64,000 nt of DNA from Sipunculus nudus (Eukaryota > Annelida > Sipuncula > Golfingiida > Sipunculidae): contig CM049319.1 of assembly GCA_026874595.1 (NCBI GenBank), forward strand, positions 41,459,973 through 41,523,972. The letters run 5' to 3'. The position numbers were made by a program, and so were the translations under genes. The notes under the pieces are model-generated. The model ran no database searches. It was not told the origin of the DNA and saw only the letters and a list, made by a program, of their open reading frames with translations. Below are positions 49,066 through 60,680 of the stretch, piece after piece. The first letter of the stretch is position 1; each line of letters opens with the position of its first letter.

Positions 49066-51656
49066 TTAGTCTCGTCTGAAAGCCTCTCTGAGCATCAAGT
49101 ACAACTGTGCCGCTTCATATGGATCCACTGGCATCACTAATCCATTTTCGCCCATGTATATGTTGGCAAGTTGAAATATATCTTCATCACAAGGCACCCC
49201 ATTTTCGAACTTGCACTCGTCAATGCAAATCTCCACTCTCTCAGGATCCACGTCGCATAGATAATCTATTGTGTTATATAACTGGGGCAAACTGAAGATT
49301 AAGGCAGGTCGGCCTTTTACTGTATTCGGTTCTGGTCTTATTCGATGGGAATTCCAGACCTTTCTAACTTCGGAGAGTTCCTTCTATAAAGAATAAAAGC
49401 ATATCAGGACATACAGAAGTTCTTCATGCAAGGCTGTATATAAATATAAATAACACCGAGTTACTTCTTGAAAAGCAAAGATATACAGCAATGAAGAGTA
49501 AACTGTAATGGAAAGACGATTCACAACTACGATTATAGAACTGCAAAGATATACAGAAATTGAGAGTCAACTGAAATGGAAAAAGGATTCATTAAATTTA
49601 AACAAATAAATGATAAAATATGTTAAAGTATACTTTTATGTGCTCAGACAGTTTTGCTGATGTTATATATTCAGCCCCCGGCGTGTGCATTTCGGAGAAC
49701 TGCGACCACTGGGCCAACCTTTCTAAACCCGACAGTGTCCATTCGTGTCTTCTTTAGTGATAATACCTTATTTGTGTTCCAGTGTACTGGGCGGCAGTGG
49801 TGCATGTAAATAGATCTTGGATAAGTTCCTCTCGTACTTAAGACTGGTGGCGCCATTTTCAATAGCTTTCGCGTTGAGGCCATCCGTGCGTTTGCATAGG
49901 GTGAAAATCATTCATATCCCATTGGTGGTTCATTGTGTTGACCTGAAAGTTTTCATGTCCATCTATCTTTGATAGCTTTCTCATAGACAGGCAAGTAGCG
50001 CCATCTGTATTCACGTATTCGTAGAATATATCCATGAATTTATCTTAGGAGTTTTCAGAGGGATGCGCCTGATATGTCCACAGATATTTGATTACTTAAT
50101 ATCGCACACAAGCCTGGTGGCGCAACCTTATATCGTTTGCGGTCGCTTCGTAACGTCCATCCATTAATTTGTTTTGCGTGAATATTTCACAAATCTGAGG
50201 ATGTTTTGACCTAAACTTTTGCACGTTTACCATCTTGAATAGCTTTGCCGTAGACCAGACAGATCGCGCCACCTACCGTCCTGTTTTCATTTAATACGCT
50301 GATGCTCTTTTCTCAGGAGTGTGTTTGTGAATCTGCTAAGCATTTCGCATGTACATCCATCTTGGGTAGAGTTCTAGTCCACGATCTGGGTGGCGCCATA
50401 AGCATGTTTATGTACATTATATTCATGCATTTATCTCAGGAGTAGTTAAATGTATCAGCCTTAAACGGTCCATCCATCTTGCATAGCTTTCACATACACA
50501 GAACAGGTTGCGCCATGTACAAATTTGTATTTTTTAAATATATTTATCTCAGGATAAACTCAAGCAATAAACTCAGGTCACCACGGGCGGAGGGGGGGGG
50601 GGGGGGATACCAATACTGCATTTAAATATCAAAACAATTTTATGTCACCAAAACATTTTTCAGGTAATCATAACACTTTAAAGGCCTATGCTATGAAAGA
50701 GAAAGATGATTTTTGCACCAATAATAAGAATCTCTCTTACAGAAAGTTGAACTTACGACCTAACATTTTTTAATCAAATGTTTGCGGGAAAATTGTTTTT
50801 TATTTACAAAGACAGATAGATAACTTACCTTTATGAGATCCATAAAGCAGAACTGAATCAAAGCTTTATCCAGGTGATCTCCCGAAAACTTATCATCATC
50901 TTTCATGTCTTCGAACAGTGACATCCAGAACTGAACATTTTCACGTCTCAAAATACTCCACCATGACTCAATTCTTTGATTATGTTGGCCAGTGCCGTAC
51001 AAGAATCCTTTGCATTGTTCATTATTTGCAGCATCCTGGAGAAACAATAACATATCGGCTACTCTCGTGTTTTCTGTCCCCATGTCACCTCGTATGCATG
51101 CTGCCGTGCCATCGAGGGCCAGGACAGTCTTTATAAAATAGCCTGCAATAACACGCGGGTCATTGTTTGTTTGTCCGGCTTCAAGCCATAAAATTTTCCG
51201 AGAAAACCCATCAATACAGGCGTTTATGCAAATACCGTACGGCTTGAGCTTGTCATATGAGTCAATGTGCCAAAGATAGTTCGGCCCTTTAACAGAATAC
51301 TGACGCCGTCGTAATACCCTCTTTCGGCAGTTTTCTACGCCTTGAGGATCCAATATCCTCAGAACTTCCCGAACTGTCTCTTTTTGGACAGTGAATCCAT
51401 GTTGCAAGCATTTTAAATGCATCCACCGGTAACCATGTAGTGCACCAGACCGATGCAAATGATTCTGAATAAATTGCGCAATATCTGCAGGATCACTGTA
51501 AAACTTACGTCGAAATAGGTTCAGGTCTTTCAAAATCCTTTTAAGATGACGTAAAGATATAATGGTTCTGTCCCTTTCAGCAAGAACTACTATAATCTCC
51601 TCATAGGTATAGCCTAAATTAAAGTAAAGTTCTATCAGGTGAGTTCTATCAACCAT
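49066..51656 (-). CDS. Integrase core (DDE, rve-like) protein, two exons, 381 residues
   Basis: Exon 1 is 51,656-50,829 and exon 2 is 49,383-49,066. The donor AAG|GTAAGT and acceptor TTTATAG|AAG join in phase 0, and the protein reads on as ...FMDLIK-KELSEVRKVWNSHRIRP. The N-terminal about 110 residues look like a helix-turn-helix region (LIELYFNLGYTYEEI). The catalytic core shows HIDSYDKLKPYG (first Asp), IRGDMGTENT (second Asp) and GQHNQRIESWW (Glu), so all three acidic residues are present. The C-terminus (CKFENGVPCDEDIFQLANIY) is typical of a multicopy integrase-core family in fish, cnidarians and molluscs. I prefer the ATG at 51,654-51,656; ten upstream codons (ATG at 51,686) overlap a likely acceptor (TTATGTTTCAG). 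The gene starts about 140 bp inside the right GTGCGCAC array, suggesting it is the recombinase of that element. No lesion is seen; the 1,445-bp intron contains old repeat. Confidence 0.85.
49670..50540 (-). repeat. Element B-like remnant inside the integrase intron
   Basis: Degenerate palindromes recur about every 110-150 bp (GGTGGCGCCAT at 49,847, GTAGCGCCATCTG, GGTGGCGCAACC, GGTGGCGCCATA near 50,390, GGTTGCGCCATG), with 'catccatcttg(g/c)atag' phrases. A G-run of about 17 lies at 50,589-50,606. Orientation is judged from the phrase order and is tentative. Confidence 0.55.
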
Positions 51657-51794
51657 TCTAATTCGAGATACACTGAAACATAACATTATCTACTAATATA
51701 CGCAAATACCCACATGGAAGTCTTGGTAGATCATACATGACACTGCGGCAACCTCATTTGATCGCTGCAGATTCATACATATAGACCTGTATCT
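51657..51794 (-). promoter_or_regulatory. Integrase 5' region between start codon and terminal array
   Basis: About 140 bp separate the preferred start from the terminal repeat. It includes a pyrimidine-rich acceptor-like TTATGTTTCAG, so a short 5' UTR exon further out, possibly inside the array, is likely. No TATA box can be assigned. Confidence 0.35.
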
Positions 51795-52143
51795 TGCCGG
51801 ACAAAATGAACCTTATATTTCATGCGCATGACTTACTAACTTGTGCGCACAAAATAATAAGTCGTGCGCACGAAATAACAAGTCGTGCGCACGAAATGAT
51901 AAGTCGTGCGCACGAATTAATAAGTCGTGCGCACGAATTAATAAGTCGTGCGCACAAGTTAGTAAGTCGTGCGCACAAGTTAGTAAGTCGTGCGCACAAG
52001 TTAGTAAGTCGTGTGCACAAGTAAGTTAGTCGTGCGCACAAGTTGATAAGTCGTGCGCACAAGTTAATAAGTCGGCGCACAAGTTAATAAGTCGTGCGCA
52101 CGAGATAAATAATTTTTTACTCATGTCCCTAACGGGGCTCCGT
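51795..52143 (-). repeat. Right terminal repeat with 21-bp GTGCGCAC array
   Basis: GTGCGCAC (or a variant) begins at 51843, 51864, 51885, 51906, 51927, 51948, 51969, 51990, 52011, 52032, 52053, 52074 (one base deleted) and 52094. All spacings are exactly 21 bp except the one changed by the deletion. The outer end, read on the minus strand, is ACGGAGCCCCGTTAGGGACA, the same as the left terminus. Confidence 0.85.
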
Positions 52144-52151
52144 ACATATCT
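52144..52151 (+). repeat. Candidate 8-bp target-site duplication (right)
   Basis: ACATATCT, identical to 19,049-19,056 and directly outside the right terminus. Confidence 0.6.
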
Positions 52152-53240
52152 TTACACCATTATAAAATATAATATTTTGGCCTCTTTCTAATAATAAAAC
52201 AATACATTTACATAATAATATATAGTTAACACAGAGAGATTTAATCAAGAGAATGGTTGTTACTTGCCAAATACAGTTACAATATTGTTAACTTAAGGAA
52301 ACAAACTGGAGATAGACACATTATCCAACATGAAACATGGGGGGAAAAATTCATAAACATCATAAGACAGGAAATTTCTCATTTTCAGTAGCTATTTTAA
52401 CAAAAGCCATGATAAACCTGTTTCCTGTTGTCACCATGGAATTTGACTGAACCTAACATCTCAGGCAGATTCACAAAAAAGAACACTCATGGCAGATAAT
52501 TATCTTATATAGACAACTGATAATATCCTACATTGTTCACCTACAGACAGACAACGACTAATATTTTAATATTGCTACATCATTAATATTCTTATATACT
52601 TACATTCTAATGGAATTTTAGCTTATTTTGTAAGCCACTTTGACACAACACCTAATCATCAGCTAATGTATGATGATCTTAAATATACAGATGGTGTGAA
52701 TAACATATTGTTAAAAGCCATGCATCTAAACATTTTCATAAGGATATAGATTATGCTTTATGTGATAATTAAAGTGCACAAAGGATATTTGTCTGAAAGC
52801 TGAAACACAAGCCAGCATAAAACTCTTAAGGACATTTTTTTATACAATGTTCCTGTGCTTGAGGTCCACCTTCATTCACGCAAGCCACTCTTGTATTCAG
52901 CTTATTCAAGCAATGTTTTTTCAAGTATATTCATAAGAATTCAACAATTTCAACATATAATTCTTCTCCAAACAGTCCTTTCCTGGTTAATACAACTGCA
53001 ATACTTCTTGTGTGTTCCATTTGATGTTCAGTGTGGTCTTTGTTTTTTTTTTCTGATGGACTCTTCTTGGCAGTCCAATTATTTATTGTTAGTTCCTCTT
53101 TCCCATGGAATTTTCATCAATCCTTTTTAATGCTCTGATCCAATTTGTAAAAAAAGCTGGAAACTGATGAACTGATAAGTGAATAACTTGACATTAGTTT
53201 TTAACATTCAATAAGAATTGTTTGAAAATTATTGTTTGAA
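52152..53240. other. No supported gene
   Basis: AT-rich. A 91-codon open frame (52,855-53,130) lacks start context, splice context or any motif. Confidence 0.5.
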
Positions 53241-56200
53241 CATTCTAGGACTTATAGCCCATACAATTTGTGCCGATTCTGAATGACAGGGTGCTCAAAA
53301 TCATATTTTAGGCCCGTAATTGCAAAATATAGGTCACTATGACTTAATTTCAGGTTTCAATGGAGATTTGCCTAGGAACTCCCTGGATATACAGTAAGAA
53401 GTTTCTAGGTCTGGAGTTTTTGTATTAAATTTTTAATAATTCTGGGAGCTATGTGCAAGCAACATATCTCTAAGGATATATGGGTAACAGAGACCTAATT
53501 TCAGGTTTACAAGGAGATTTATCATGGACCTCAATGGACGTTTAGTAAGAATATTCCAGGGTTAAAAGTTAAGATTTGTGTCCTGTTAACAGATGACTGC
53601 TTCGTTTGTAGTTATAAAAATAGAGAAAAAAAAATGTGTACAAATTCAAAAAGATACAGGCGGCGCCACCAATATGCAGGAAATAATGAAACTCTCCATG
53701 ATCAATATGAATATAGAGAATGGCCATAGTGCATTACTTTAAAATCAGACACTGGAGTTTTTGTTCCAATTTTTTTTATTCTTTTGGGTACTTTTAATTA
53801 CAAGCCTAATAGCTCAGAGTATATGGGTAACAGAGACCTTATTTCAGGTTTCCTAGGATATTTTTCATGGGCCTGCCTGGAAGTAATGTTAGTAATTTCT
53901 AGGTCTATTGGTTAAGATTTGTGCCCTGTTAACAGATGACACTTTATTTGAAGGTCTCAAAAACTGAGAAAAACATGCGTAAAATGAAAATATTACAGGT
54001 GGCGCCACCATTCAACAGGAACTGATGAAACACTATGATCAATATGCATGCAAAGATTCATGGCCACAAGTATTTGTTATTCAGATACTTGAGTTTTCGT
54101 TACATTTTTTTTGTTCTAGGGGGGGGGGGGGTACTTACAAGTCCAATAGCTCAAAGGATATGGGCAACAGAGAGACTTTTAATGGACCTAGTTAGATGAT
54201 ATGTTAGAACATTCTAGGCCATAGAGTGATGATTTGTGCCCTATTAACAGATGAGGCTTTATTTGAAGGTCTCAAAATAGCATAAAAAATGCGTAAAAAT
54301 TTGAAACAAACATACAGGTGGCGCCTCCAATCTGCAGGAACTGATGAAACACTTCATGATAATTATGCATGCAACCAATTATGGTGATCAATGCATAAGT
54401 TGTTCATATGCTGGAAGTTTTGTATCAATTTTTTTTATTAATGTGCGGAGTTACTTATGTGTCACATAGCTTGGAGGATTTGGGTAACAGGGACCTAGTT
54501 TCAGGTTTCCAAGGAGATTTTAATGGACCTCCCCGTATATTCAGTTAGAAGTTTTTAGGTCTAACTGTTACAATTTGTGCCCTACCAGCTGGCCAGAAGA
54601 CAGACAAAGAGTGATCACTACAGAGCTAAAAAGTATGTAAAATTCGAAACAATACAGGTGGTGCCACTTGTGTGAAGGAACTGATGTAACACTTCATGAT
54701 AATTATGCAGGCAAACAATTATGGTGATCAATGCATTATTTGTTCAGATGATCACTATAGAGCTGAGCTAAAAATGCGTAAAATTCGACAAAATACAGGT
54801 GGCGCCACTAGTGTGAAGGAACTGATGGAGGAATTCATGATAATTATGCATGCAAACAATTATGGTGATCAATGCATTAGTTATTCTGATACTGGAGTTT
54901 TAGTATCACATTCTTTATCGTTCAGGGGGGTACTTACGAGCCCCGTAGCTCAGAGGATATGGGTAACAGAGACTTAAATTCTTGTTTCCTTGAAGACTTT
55001 CATGGACCTCTGAGGATGTCAAGTTAGATGATTCTAGGTCAAAATTGATGATTTGTGTCCTGTTAACAACTGAGGCTTTATTTGAAGGTCTTGAAAAAAG
55101 AAAATCCGTAAAATTCGAAAAAAATACAGGTGGCGTCACCAGTCTGCAGGAACTGTTGGGACACTCAATGATCAATAAACATGCAAAAAATCATGACCAT
55201 CACTGTTTTAGTTTTTCAGACATTGGAGTGTTTATATCACATTCTTATTCATTCTTGGGGCTACTTACGAGCAACATAGCTCGGAGGATATGGGTAACAG
55301 AGACCTAATTTCAGGTTTCCATGAAGACTTTTCATGGACGTCTCAGGATGTCAAGTAAGAAGATTCTAGTTCAACCAGTGATGATTTGTGTCCTGTTAAC
55401 AGTTGAGGCTTTTTTTTTAAGGTCTCCAAATTAGAGAAAAAAATGCGTAAAATAAAAAAAATACAAGTGGCGCCACCAGTCTGCAGGAACTGATGAAACA
55501 CTCAATGAACATATGCATGCGAAAAATCATGGCCATCAGTGCATTAGTTATTCAGATACCGGAATTTTTGTATCAAATTTTTAATTATCCTGGGGGGTAC
55601 TTCTGAGCCCCATAGCTCGGAGGATATGGGTAACAGAGACCTAATTTCAGGTTTCCAAGGAGATTTTTTATGGACCTCTCTAGATGTACAGAAAGAAGTT
55701 TATAGGTCTTATGGTTACCGTTTGTGCCCTGTTAACGGACGACTGGACAGAAGGCCGGACGGACGACGGAGAAAGATAGCTATAGCTCAGATGACGAGAA
55801 AGATCGCTATAGCTCAGATGACTTTCAATCAGCTGAGCTAAAAATGGAAAAAATACAGATGGCACCACCAGTCTGCAGGAGGTGATGGAACACCCCATGA
55901 TCAATGTTCATGCACATAATCATGGTGATCGATGCAGTAGTTATCCAGATACTTGAGCTTTTGTATCAAAATTTTGATTATTCTTGGGGGGTACTTCACA
56001 GCCCCATAGCTCAAAGAATATTGGTAACAGAGACCTGATTTCTGGTTTCCAAGAAGATTATTCATGGACCTTCCTAGATTTGAAGAGAAGAGATTCCAGG
56101 TCCAGCGGTCACGATTTGTGCCCTGTTAACACGACAGTTTCATTGCAGGTCTCAAAAAAGAGAAAACAATTCATGAAAATTGGAAAAAATACAGGTGGCG

Positions 56201-57222
56201 CCACAAGTCTGCAGGAAGTGATGGAACATCCCATGATCAATATTTATGTATATAATCATGGTGATCAATGCAGTAGTTATTCAGATACTTGAGCTTTTGT
56301 ATCAAAATTTTGATTATTCTCGGGGGTACTTCACCGCCCAATAGCTGGGAGAAAATGGGTAACAGAGATCTAATTTCTGGTTTCAAAGAGTACTTTTCAT
56401 GGACCTCCCTGGATATTAAGTTCGATGATTCCAGGTCCTGTGGTTATGATTTGTGCCCTGTTAACAGATGACAGTTTCATTGCAGGTCTGAAAAAAATGC
56501 GTAAAAATTGGAAAAAATACAGGTGGCGCCACCAGTCTGCAGGAAGTGATGGAACATCCCATGATCAATATTCATGCAAAGAAGCATGGTGATCAATGCA
56601 GTAGTTATTCAGATACTAGAGCTTTTGTATCAAATTTTCCATTGTTCTGGGGGGGGGGGGGGTAATTCGGAGCCCCATAGCTCGAAGAATATGGGTAACA
56701 GAGACCAAATTTCAGGTTTCCAAAGAGACTTTTTATGGGCCTCCCTGCATGTCAAGAGAGAAGATTCTAGGTCCAGTTATTACGATTTGTGCCCTGTTAA
56801 CAGATGACCGCATCTTAAGAGGTCTCAAAAATAAAGAAAAAAAAATTCGTAAAAATCGAAAAAATACAGGTTGCGCCACCAGGCTGCAGAAACTGATGAA
56901 ACATTCCATGATCAATATCCGTGCAAAAAAATCATGGTGATCAATACAACAGTTGTTCAGTTACTTGTGCTTTTGTATCAAATTTTCCATTATTCTGGGG
57001 GGGTACTTCGGAGCCCAATAGCTCAGAGTTTATGGGCAACAGAGACCTAATTTCAAGTTTTAAGGAGACTTTTTATGGACCTCCTAGGATATTAAGTTAG
57101 AAGATTCCAGGTACAGCGGTTACGATTTGTGCCCTGTTAACGGACGGCCGGACAGACGGCCGGACGGACAAAGAGTGATCGCTATAGTTCAGATGACTTT
57201 CAGTCAGCTGAGCTAAAAATTG
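53240..57222 (+). repeat. Element C array, about 320-340-bp units, plus strand
   Basis: About eleven units share 'gggtaacagagacctaattt', 'caggtttccaaggagatt', 'gatttgtgccctgttaacag' and a palindrome of the GGTGGCGCCACC type (53,660, 53,998, 54,315, 54,656, 54,798, 55,129, 55,467, 55,858, 56,193, 56,520, 56,868, many with one change). The shared terminal hairpin appears inside (about 54,770 and 55,785-55,844) and at the final end (57,172-57,220), so the array is a chain of at least three elements or internal ends. It is the same family as the minus-strand copies at 30.2-32.2 and 34.7-35.5 kb. Confidence 0.8.
55735..55844 (+). repeat. Internal element C terminus (hairpin and microsatellite)
   Basis: GGCCGGACGGACGACGGAG followed by two tandem copies of 'agctatagctcagatgac' (55,776 and 55,803) and the AGCTGAGCTAAAAATGG end. 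The partial duplication of the terminal stem is unusual. Confidence 0.65.
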
Positions 57223-57570
57223 AACATCCAAGCTCTCCTGCTCTCTTTACAAATGCCTTACTCTTGGCGGGGACACGTGGTTTTTGCAGCAGATCACGCT
57301 AATGCAGCAGGTATTTCGAAAATATACATGAACATCAAAAAATCTCTCTGTTGATCGTAAATTAATTTTAATCATATTGCTGTCGTATTCCAGAACGTGT
57401 TTTCCGACGTATTACGGTCTGCCCCATGTAAACTATGTCAGTGTCATCCAACTGCATTTTTCTAACCGTATCCCCGTAAATCTTTGAACGTCCAAGCTAG
57501 CCTTCTCTCTTTACAAATGCTTCACTACGGTTTTACAGTTGATTGTGCTAATACAGCAGGATATCAAAGG
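57223..57570 (+). repeat. Direct repeat pair
   Basis: 'gaac(a/g)tccaagct' followed by 'ctctctttacaaatgc' occurs at about 57,223-57,263 and 57,487-57,523, and both are followed by 'gctaat(g/a)cagcagg'. The first copy abuts the end of the element C array. Confidence 0.6.
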
Positions 57571-57748
57571 GTTTCAAAGTGGAAACTGGTCACTCTCGCG
57601 GCTTGGAACCACACGGAATTGCGTCAGCGTATATGTCATCGGATCAAATTTACCGCTGCGTTGTTTATTGCGGATATTCTGTGAACTTGAGTAAAGGAAG
57701 TTATCCGAATGTTTGTACCTCACGACTGGCTTGCACGTGTTCTTTGAT

Positions 57749-57889
57749 TTTGGCGGGAAAATGAAGTTGCTCGGGGAGAAGTGGGGCCTGGCGATCGTGG
57801 GAATGCAGCAGTCAAGTTACAAAATTACCGTTCTATGGCAAAACGCTGTTTATAGATATGGTACACTTATTGGACAAATTTATGGATAA
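57749..57889 (+). promoter_or_regulatory. E2F-type motif next to a short open frame
   Basis: TTTGGCGGGAAA (57,749-57,760), a classical E2F site, immediately precedes an ATG with a 42-codon frame (begins MKLLGEKWGLAIVG; stop TAA at 57,887-57,889). The region is GC-richer than its surroundings. It could be a promoter with a first coding exon, a captured promoter fragment, or coincidence. I do not recognise the peptide. Confidence 0.25.
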
Positions 57890-58229
57890 ACAGATGCATG
57901 CTTTGTCATGTATAATATACGGGAATGAACTCCGATCGTAATGACATTTCTGTAGAAGTAGGCCTATACGGCAACAGCCGGCAAAAGAGTAGGCCTAGAG
58001 AATATACGGGCATATAATTGAAGGCCTATTTATTTATTTATTTATGTGTGATCTGTAATTTGGATGAGTGTAAAAACTAATATAATTAAGACCTACATAT
58101 GTAAGGTTTCTAATGATCTTTTTCTTGTATATTGTCTATTTTTCTTGTCTTATTTTTCACGGGAAAAAGGTCTTACAAAGTCTTAAAAAGGTCTTACTTT
58201 TGAAAATTGAAAAGGCGCAAGAACCCTGT

Positions 58230-59480
58230 AATTGGACATAAAAAGGTATATTACAGGTAACCAGATAATTAGTGCATTTTACACCCATAAATTATATATT
58301 TTGCACATTGCACAAAAGTAAATAGTTTGTATTGCAATGTCCCTTATAACAAGTATAAAAATATAATTTAAACTAAAAAAACAAGAATTTACCTTTATTT
58401 ACCTGATCTTATCTGTGCAGGCGAGTATATTTTTACAGGTAGATATTGCCAAAATTGAAATACACAAGTCTCGTGGCTGTGCAGTTGATTACAAGATAGC
58501 TTCTGCATATTGTATTGACTCGTTCAAAAATTTCTTTTCCAGTTTTAAAATGAAAAGTTGTCTTTATATTCTGTACTTGCAAAGGTAATTAAATCTGTTT
58601 AAGATCAAAGGTATCATTTCAGGTAACCCAATAAATAGTGCAATTAGTACTTGTAATTCATAAATTTTACACATGGCACTCAAAATTAAGTTGCTTTTTT
58701 TGCTCTCCCTTATAACATGTATAAATATATACTTCATTAAAAAAATAATTTACCTGTATTTACCTGAACTCACCTGTACAGGTGAGTATATTTTTACATG
58801 TAACCATAACCAAAATTATCAATTTATGTTTTACATGTCTGGAAAAAAATCAAAATATAATGGTTTTACATAGTTGACACTTGTTCATCTATAATCTTCT
58901 CAGCCACTATTCAGCATGATTGTGTCATTGCCACAGGTAATAAGATAAGTTGAAGAACACAGGTTTTCACATAGGTAACTTAATTACTGGACTTAAAAGC
59001 ACCTTTTCTTATATATATAAATGAATTATACAGTCAATAAATAGATAAGGTATTAATTTATAGTAACTATAATGATGAACAAGGTGTTTGCATACACATT
59101 CAGAAAAAAAAATTTACCTTTACTTACCTTTACTTACCTGTACAGGTAAACATGTGTTACATGTTAATAGAGTCATAAAATGTGCTTCTTGGGTCAGCAA
59201 GCTTTTCAGGTGAAAAATATTTCATTTCCACGGTAAAATCCAATTTTACTTGCACATTCTGGTTTGTCGGTGGTTCCCTTTCCATTATTAAACAAAATCA
59301 TTTACCTCTTTATTACCTTGAATTAATAATTACCTTAGAGTGAAAAAAAATCCTTACATTTCCCTTTTTTTTATAAAATGGTTAATGGGTTACCTGGACA
59401 GGGTGAAGGGGTCACTTCGGTGATATACCAGTGAGTGGAAATACAGGTAGTACAGATTTACCTGTTTTTACCTGTATATA
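58230..59480 (+). repeat. Degenerate tandem repeat with ACCTGTACAGGT palindromes
   Basis: Three or four units of about 350-370 bp each start near AGGTAAC(C/T), pass through 'ataacatgtataaa(t/a)at', then 'tttacct(t/g)tatttacct', and reach a palindrome: CTGTGCAGG at 58,420, a perfect 20-bp palindrome at 58,768-58,787 (ACTCACCTGTACAGGTGAGT), and a perfect 16-bp one at 59,134-59,149 (TTACCTGTACAGGTAA). No gene is seen. Confidence 0.65.
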
Positions 59481-59499
59481 CCTTAGTTACATACATATG

Positions 59500-60680
59500 A
59501 AACCAGGTATGTAGAAAATAAATAAAATAACATAAAGGACATATACCTGAGAGTAAATGCTGAAAATTTAACAAAGATACTTTTAACGGTTACTGAGTTA
59601 ATGTCTCTTATATAGATTCATGTCAAAATGTGGAAATAAGCAAAATTAATCTGAACAGTAGGAGTGTGACAATCCGCAGGCTAATCTGAACAGTAAAGGG
59701 TTAATGCATCTCAGTCATGATATATGATATACGGGCAAGTGAGAAAATACTCAGAATGTAACATAATGCAGCACTTGTTTACACTTATCCTAAATACTAT
59801 TTTACTGAAATGACAAATGTGTGTTGTTTAAATCTATGCACTCTATGGCTATGGATATCTTTTGAGTACAAATTAATTTAATGAGGACATATGAAGATCG
59901 GCTGGTTGTTTTATTGGTTAGAATAAATATGTTTCTATACAAATAAATGTCAGTAATATTATTGATCTGCATTGTTTTGACTAAGTTCTACATTCTAAAT
60001 TGTTAGGACATCGGAGAAAATGCTCGACTGAGTTAACTTTTATTGTTTATGATTTAAGTTATGTAAGTGAACATGAATATGCCAAAGTTGTATTATGATG
60101 CTGAGAACACTATTTTAGTGTAAGTTCTGTTGAAGCAAACAAGATATATCTATCAGGAAAAGTGGGCTTTGCTTTGAGTTTACCTACACCTTCTGTTGTT
60201 TAGAGTTGTTTGTCAATGATGGATTCCTAAACCTATAAGAACCTTTTGGGTGAACTTCAGAGAGTGTTTGGAGATACAGACAACACATATTGGATTTGGA
60301 ATATAATTGGTCGATTTTGTTATTCTGACATATACTTTCAAGCTTTCATTTATTTATAGACATCTAGTTTGCGATTAAATCATTTCGTAGAGATATTTGT
60401 AACCTAAAACGGGAAATAGAATGGCCTGTGAAACTGATTTAACTGCAGGTATGCATATAATATAGAAAAAAGAAATGTAGGCTAATATTCTACAGGATAT
60501 GGATGAAATAATGAATACTCAGGTAACACTATATTTATAAGCCACAGCAGAAAACCACTAGACAAAAAAGACAGTTTGCTGCATAATATAAATACAAGAT
60601 TTATTGTACAACAACTGGAACTTATTTTTCTTTGTCTGTAATTTGGTATATATTATATCTTTTACAATATTCTATCCAGA
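59500..60680. other. No supported gene
   Basis: AT-rich sequence without exon, RNA or element evidence, apart from a local 'ctaatctgaacagta' duplication near 59,647 and 59,682. Confidence 0.55.

Larger units (their letters stand above)
19057..52143. mobile_element. Candidate giant (about 33 kb) integrase-encoding DNA transposon
   Basis: The two ends are inverted copies of one terminus: ACGGAGCCCCGTT(G/A)GGGACATGAG, then TAAAAAATTATT, then an array of 21-bp GTGCGCAC repeats. The left end has an extra ACGGAGCCT. Directly outside both ends is ACATATCT in the same orientation. The integrase-like gene starts about 140 bp inside the right array, reading inward on the minus strand; a HECT-like gene lies inside on the plus strand. 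The interior also contains clearly nested repeats (the 37-47 kb array, a SINE, elements B and C), so the original element was shorter. The alternative is two independent insertions of a small array element, one beside the integrase. The 8-bp match and gene placement favour one element, but only other genomic copies can prove it. Confidence 0.5.

Noticed and set aside
51794-52080. Repetitive frames (SCARxxK / RAHEL type) in both GTGCGCAC arrays
   Set aside because: A 21-bp repeat is divisible by three and stays open in several frames; these are not genes.
51843-52102. CRISPR-like regular repeat array
   Set aside because: The unit is 21 bp with no unique 25-40 bp spacers, and the genome is eukaryotic; it is a terminal tandem repeat.
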